Shown: positions 5,408 to 6,140 of the stretch, in pieces
Numbering within the stretch: position 1 is the first letter of the stretch
Layout: every line of letters begins with the position of its first letter
Assembly (NCBI GenBank): GCA_029946075.1
Contig: JAQSDT010000158.1
Span: 1 to 6,140, forward strand
From: a bacterium
GTDB taxonomy: Bacteria > Pseudomonadota > Alphaproteobacteria > Rhizobiales > Xanthobacteraceae
Direction: 5' to 3'
DNA length: 6,140 nt
Translations under genes and position numbers: made by a program
The notes under the pieces: generated by a model
Seen by the model: only the letters and a program-made list of their open reading frames with translations
Database searches by the model: none
What the model was told of the DNA's origin: nothing

Positions 5408-5516
5408 CGTCATTGCCTGCGACAAACGCAGAGCGTTTGCGCAAGGGAGCGAAGCGACGAAGCAATCCACACTTCCTCGCAGAAAGATGGATTGCTTCGC
5501 TTCGCTCGCAATGACG
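5408..5516. repeat. Bradyrhizobium-type palindromic repeat filling the ribH2-SDR gap
   Basis: The right arm (5488-5516) is 29 bases, beginning TGGATTGCTTCGC and ending GCAATGACG. Its reverse complement is found on the left in two pieces: CGTCATTGC at 5408-5416, and 5447-5469 (GAGCGAAGCG...GCAATCCA, with a 3-base expansion). A 30-base segment (5417-5446) interrupts the left arm, and an 18-base spacer separates the arms. The element begins four bases from the SDR ATG and ends four bases from the ribH2 stop, so the intergenic gap is almost entirely repeat. I recall GCGAAGCAATCCA palindromes as common dispersed repeats in Bradyrhizobium and relatives. If ribH2 and the SDR gene are co-transcribed, the RNA would fold here and could attenuate transcription, protect ribH2 mRNA or mask the SDR start. 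Confidence 0.85.
5418..5443. repeat. Nested hairpin interrupting the left arm of the 5408-5516 repeat
   Basis: CAAACGC (5423-5429), loop AGA, GCGTTTG (5433-5439) is a perfect 7-bp stem. It is extended by TGCG (5418-5421) pairing with CGCA (5440-5443) across a single bulged A, for 11 pairs in total. It lies wholly inside the 30-base segment that splits the left arm. It may be a separate mini-element or a standard sub-part of a variant repeat. Confidence 0.7.
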
Positions 5517-5520
5517 GCTG

Positions 5521-6105
5521 TTACCCGACGATTCCTGCCGCCACCTGGCCGCGCAGCCGTTCCAGGCTGTGCAGCGTGTTGGCGCAGGCTTCGGCGACCT
5601 CGATGCCCTTGATGACAAAATGCTTGCGGAAGAAGTCGTGATGCACCGAGCTTTCGTGGAACTGCTGCGGCGTCAGCACCGCCGAGAACACCGGCACCTC
5701 CGTCTTGAGCTGCACGTCCATCAGCGCCTTGATCACGGTGTCGGCGACGAACTCATGGCGGTAGATGCCGCCGTCGACGACGAGGCCCGCCGCCACGATC
5801 GCGGTGTAGCGCCGCGTCTTGGCCAGCAGTTGCGCATGCAGGGGGATTTCGAACGACCCCGGCACCTCGAACAGATCGACCTGCGACCGCGAGATCTGGC
5901 GCGCCTCGATCTCGTCGAGGAAGGCGATCCGGCATTCCTCCACCACGTCGCGGTGCCAGGACGCCTGCACGAAGGCGACCCGCTGCGGCTTGACGAAACG
6001 CGGATGCACCGGCGCAGGCGGCAGTTCAGGCACGTCGGGGACGTGACCTGCGTCGGATGGCTGGGTTTGGGATTTGGCTTCAGGCTCTTGCAACATCTGA
6101 TTCAT
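5521..6105 (-). CDS. ribH2: 6,7-dimethyl-8-ribityllumazine synthase, type II (RibH2-like)
   Basis: Lumazine synthase condenses 5-amino-6-ribitylamino-uracil with 3,4-dihydroxy-2-butanone 4-phosphate, the penultimate step of riboflavin synthesis. The protein has 194 residues. The core from about residue 41 matches the Brucella/Mesorhizobium RibH2 type: RVAFVQASWHRD (42-53, with the ligand-stacking Trp50), EVPGSFEIPLHA (80-91), GGIYRHEFVA (112-121, with His117 near the active site), SAVLTPQQFHE and HHDFFRKHF. Type I enzymes instead have a GAVIRG(E/D)T motif. RibH2 of Brucella and Mesorhizobium forms decamers, with weaker activity than RibH1 in Brucella. The first 40 or so residues are a Pro/Glu/Gln-rich, probably disordered extension absent from the roughly 158-residue Brucella protein. 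The ATG at 6105 is supported by AGAGGA five bases upstream. A second type I RibH elsewhere in the genome is likely but not visible. The SDR gene lies downstream across a repeat. Confidence 0.9.
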   Translation of the reverse strand: MNQMLQEPEAKSQTQPSDAGHVPDVPELPPAPVHPRFVKPQRVAFVQASWHRDVVEECRIAFLDEIEARQISRSQVDLFEVPGSFEIPLHAQLLAKTRRYTAIVAAGLVVDGGIYRHEFVADTVIKALMDVQLKTEVPVFSAVLTPQQFHESSVHHDFFRKHFVIKGIEVAEACANTLHSLERLRGQVAAGIVG

Positions 6106-6110
6106 GGTTT

Positions 6111-6116
6111 TCCTCT
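6111..6116 (-). promoter_or_regulatory. Ribosome binding site of ribH2
   Basis: On the minus strand AGAGGA sits five bases before the ATG at 6105, which favours this start over the second ATG at codon 4. Only 24 further bases of leader are in the window, so an FMN riboswitch upstream can be neither seen nor excluded. Confidence 0.65.
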
Positions 6117-6140
6117 TTCAGGACCAGAATCAGGGCACAC

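Noticed and set aside
5404..5520. Possible CRISPR or transposon terminal repeats
   Set aside because: There are only two arms in inverted orientation with a single short spacer. No regularly spaced direct repeats, transposase gene or target-site duplication are visible.
5388..5641. Small open frames on both strands across the ribH2-SDR gap
   Set aside because: Their translations are products of the palindromic repeat (for example the CERSEAIH and RSDEAIH strings often seen from such repeats), not conserved genes.

Overview
The window looks like chromosomal DNA from a high-GC alphaproteobacterium, most likely Bradyrhizobium or a close relative in the Nitrobacteraceae. Three things point there: the protein sequences (PRPP synthetase, PgeF and a type II lumazine synthase of the Brucella/Mesorhizobium RibH2 kind), strongly GC-biased third codon positions, and two intergenic palindromic repeats of types I recall from Bradyrhizobium genomes. 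This placement is from memory and was not searched.

Layout, left to right. (1) 1-1577, plus strand: the 3' part of a MidA/NDUFAF7-family methyltransferase gene, overlapping by ATGA with pgeF (peptidoglycan editing factor, laccase-domain family). (2) 1583-2584, minus strand: a zinc-free MDR-family NADP(H) oxidoreductase convergent with pgeF; the two stop codons lie in one small palindrome. (3) 2585-2714: a 130-base divergent promoter region holding an 8-bp dyad and a TTAAC pair. (4) 2715-3332, plus strand: a predicted lipoprotein of unknown function. (5) 3333-3505: a leader with repeated CCCGTAA motifs, then prs (ribose-phosphate pyrophosphokinase) at 3506-4459. (6) 4460-4578: a gap almost filled by a double palindromic repeat. 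(7) 4579-5403, minus strand: a classical SDR dehydrogenase. (8) 5404-5520: a gap made almost entirely of a second, unrelated palindromic repeat with an extra hairpin inside one arm. (9) 5521-6105, minus strand: a ribH2-type lumazine synthase with a proline-rich N-terminal extension.

Functionally this is mostly core metabolism and envelope maintenance: PRPP supply for nucleotides, histidine and tryptophan (prs), riboflavin synthesis (ribH2), cell-wall quality control (pgeF) and a probable respiratory-complex or protein methyltransferase. The SDR, the MDR oxidoreductase and the lipoprotein have no assigned substrate or role. midA-pgeF is the only clear operon by overlap; ribH2 and the SDR gene could be co-transcribed through the repeat. 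I see no phage, IS element, CRISPR array, tRNA or rRNA, and no convincing new multi-gene system. The parts most worth a second look are the two repeats bracketing the SDR gene, the uncharacterised lipoprotein beside prs, and the repeated motifs in the prs leader.
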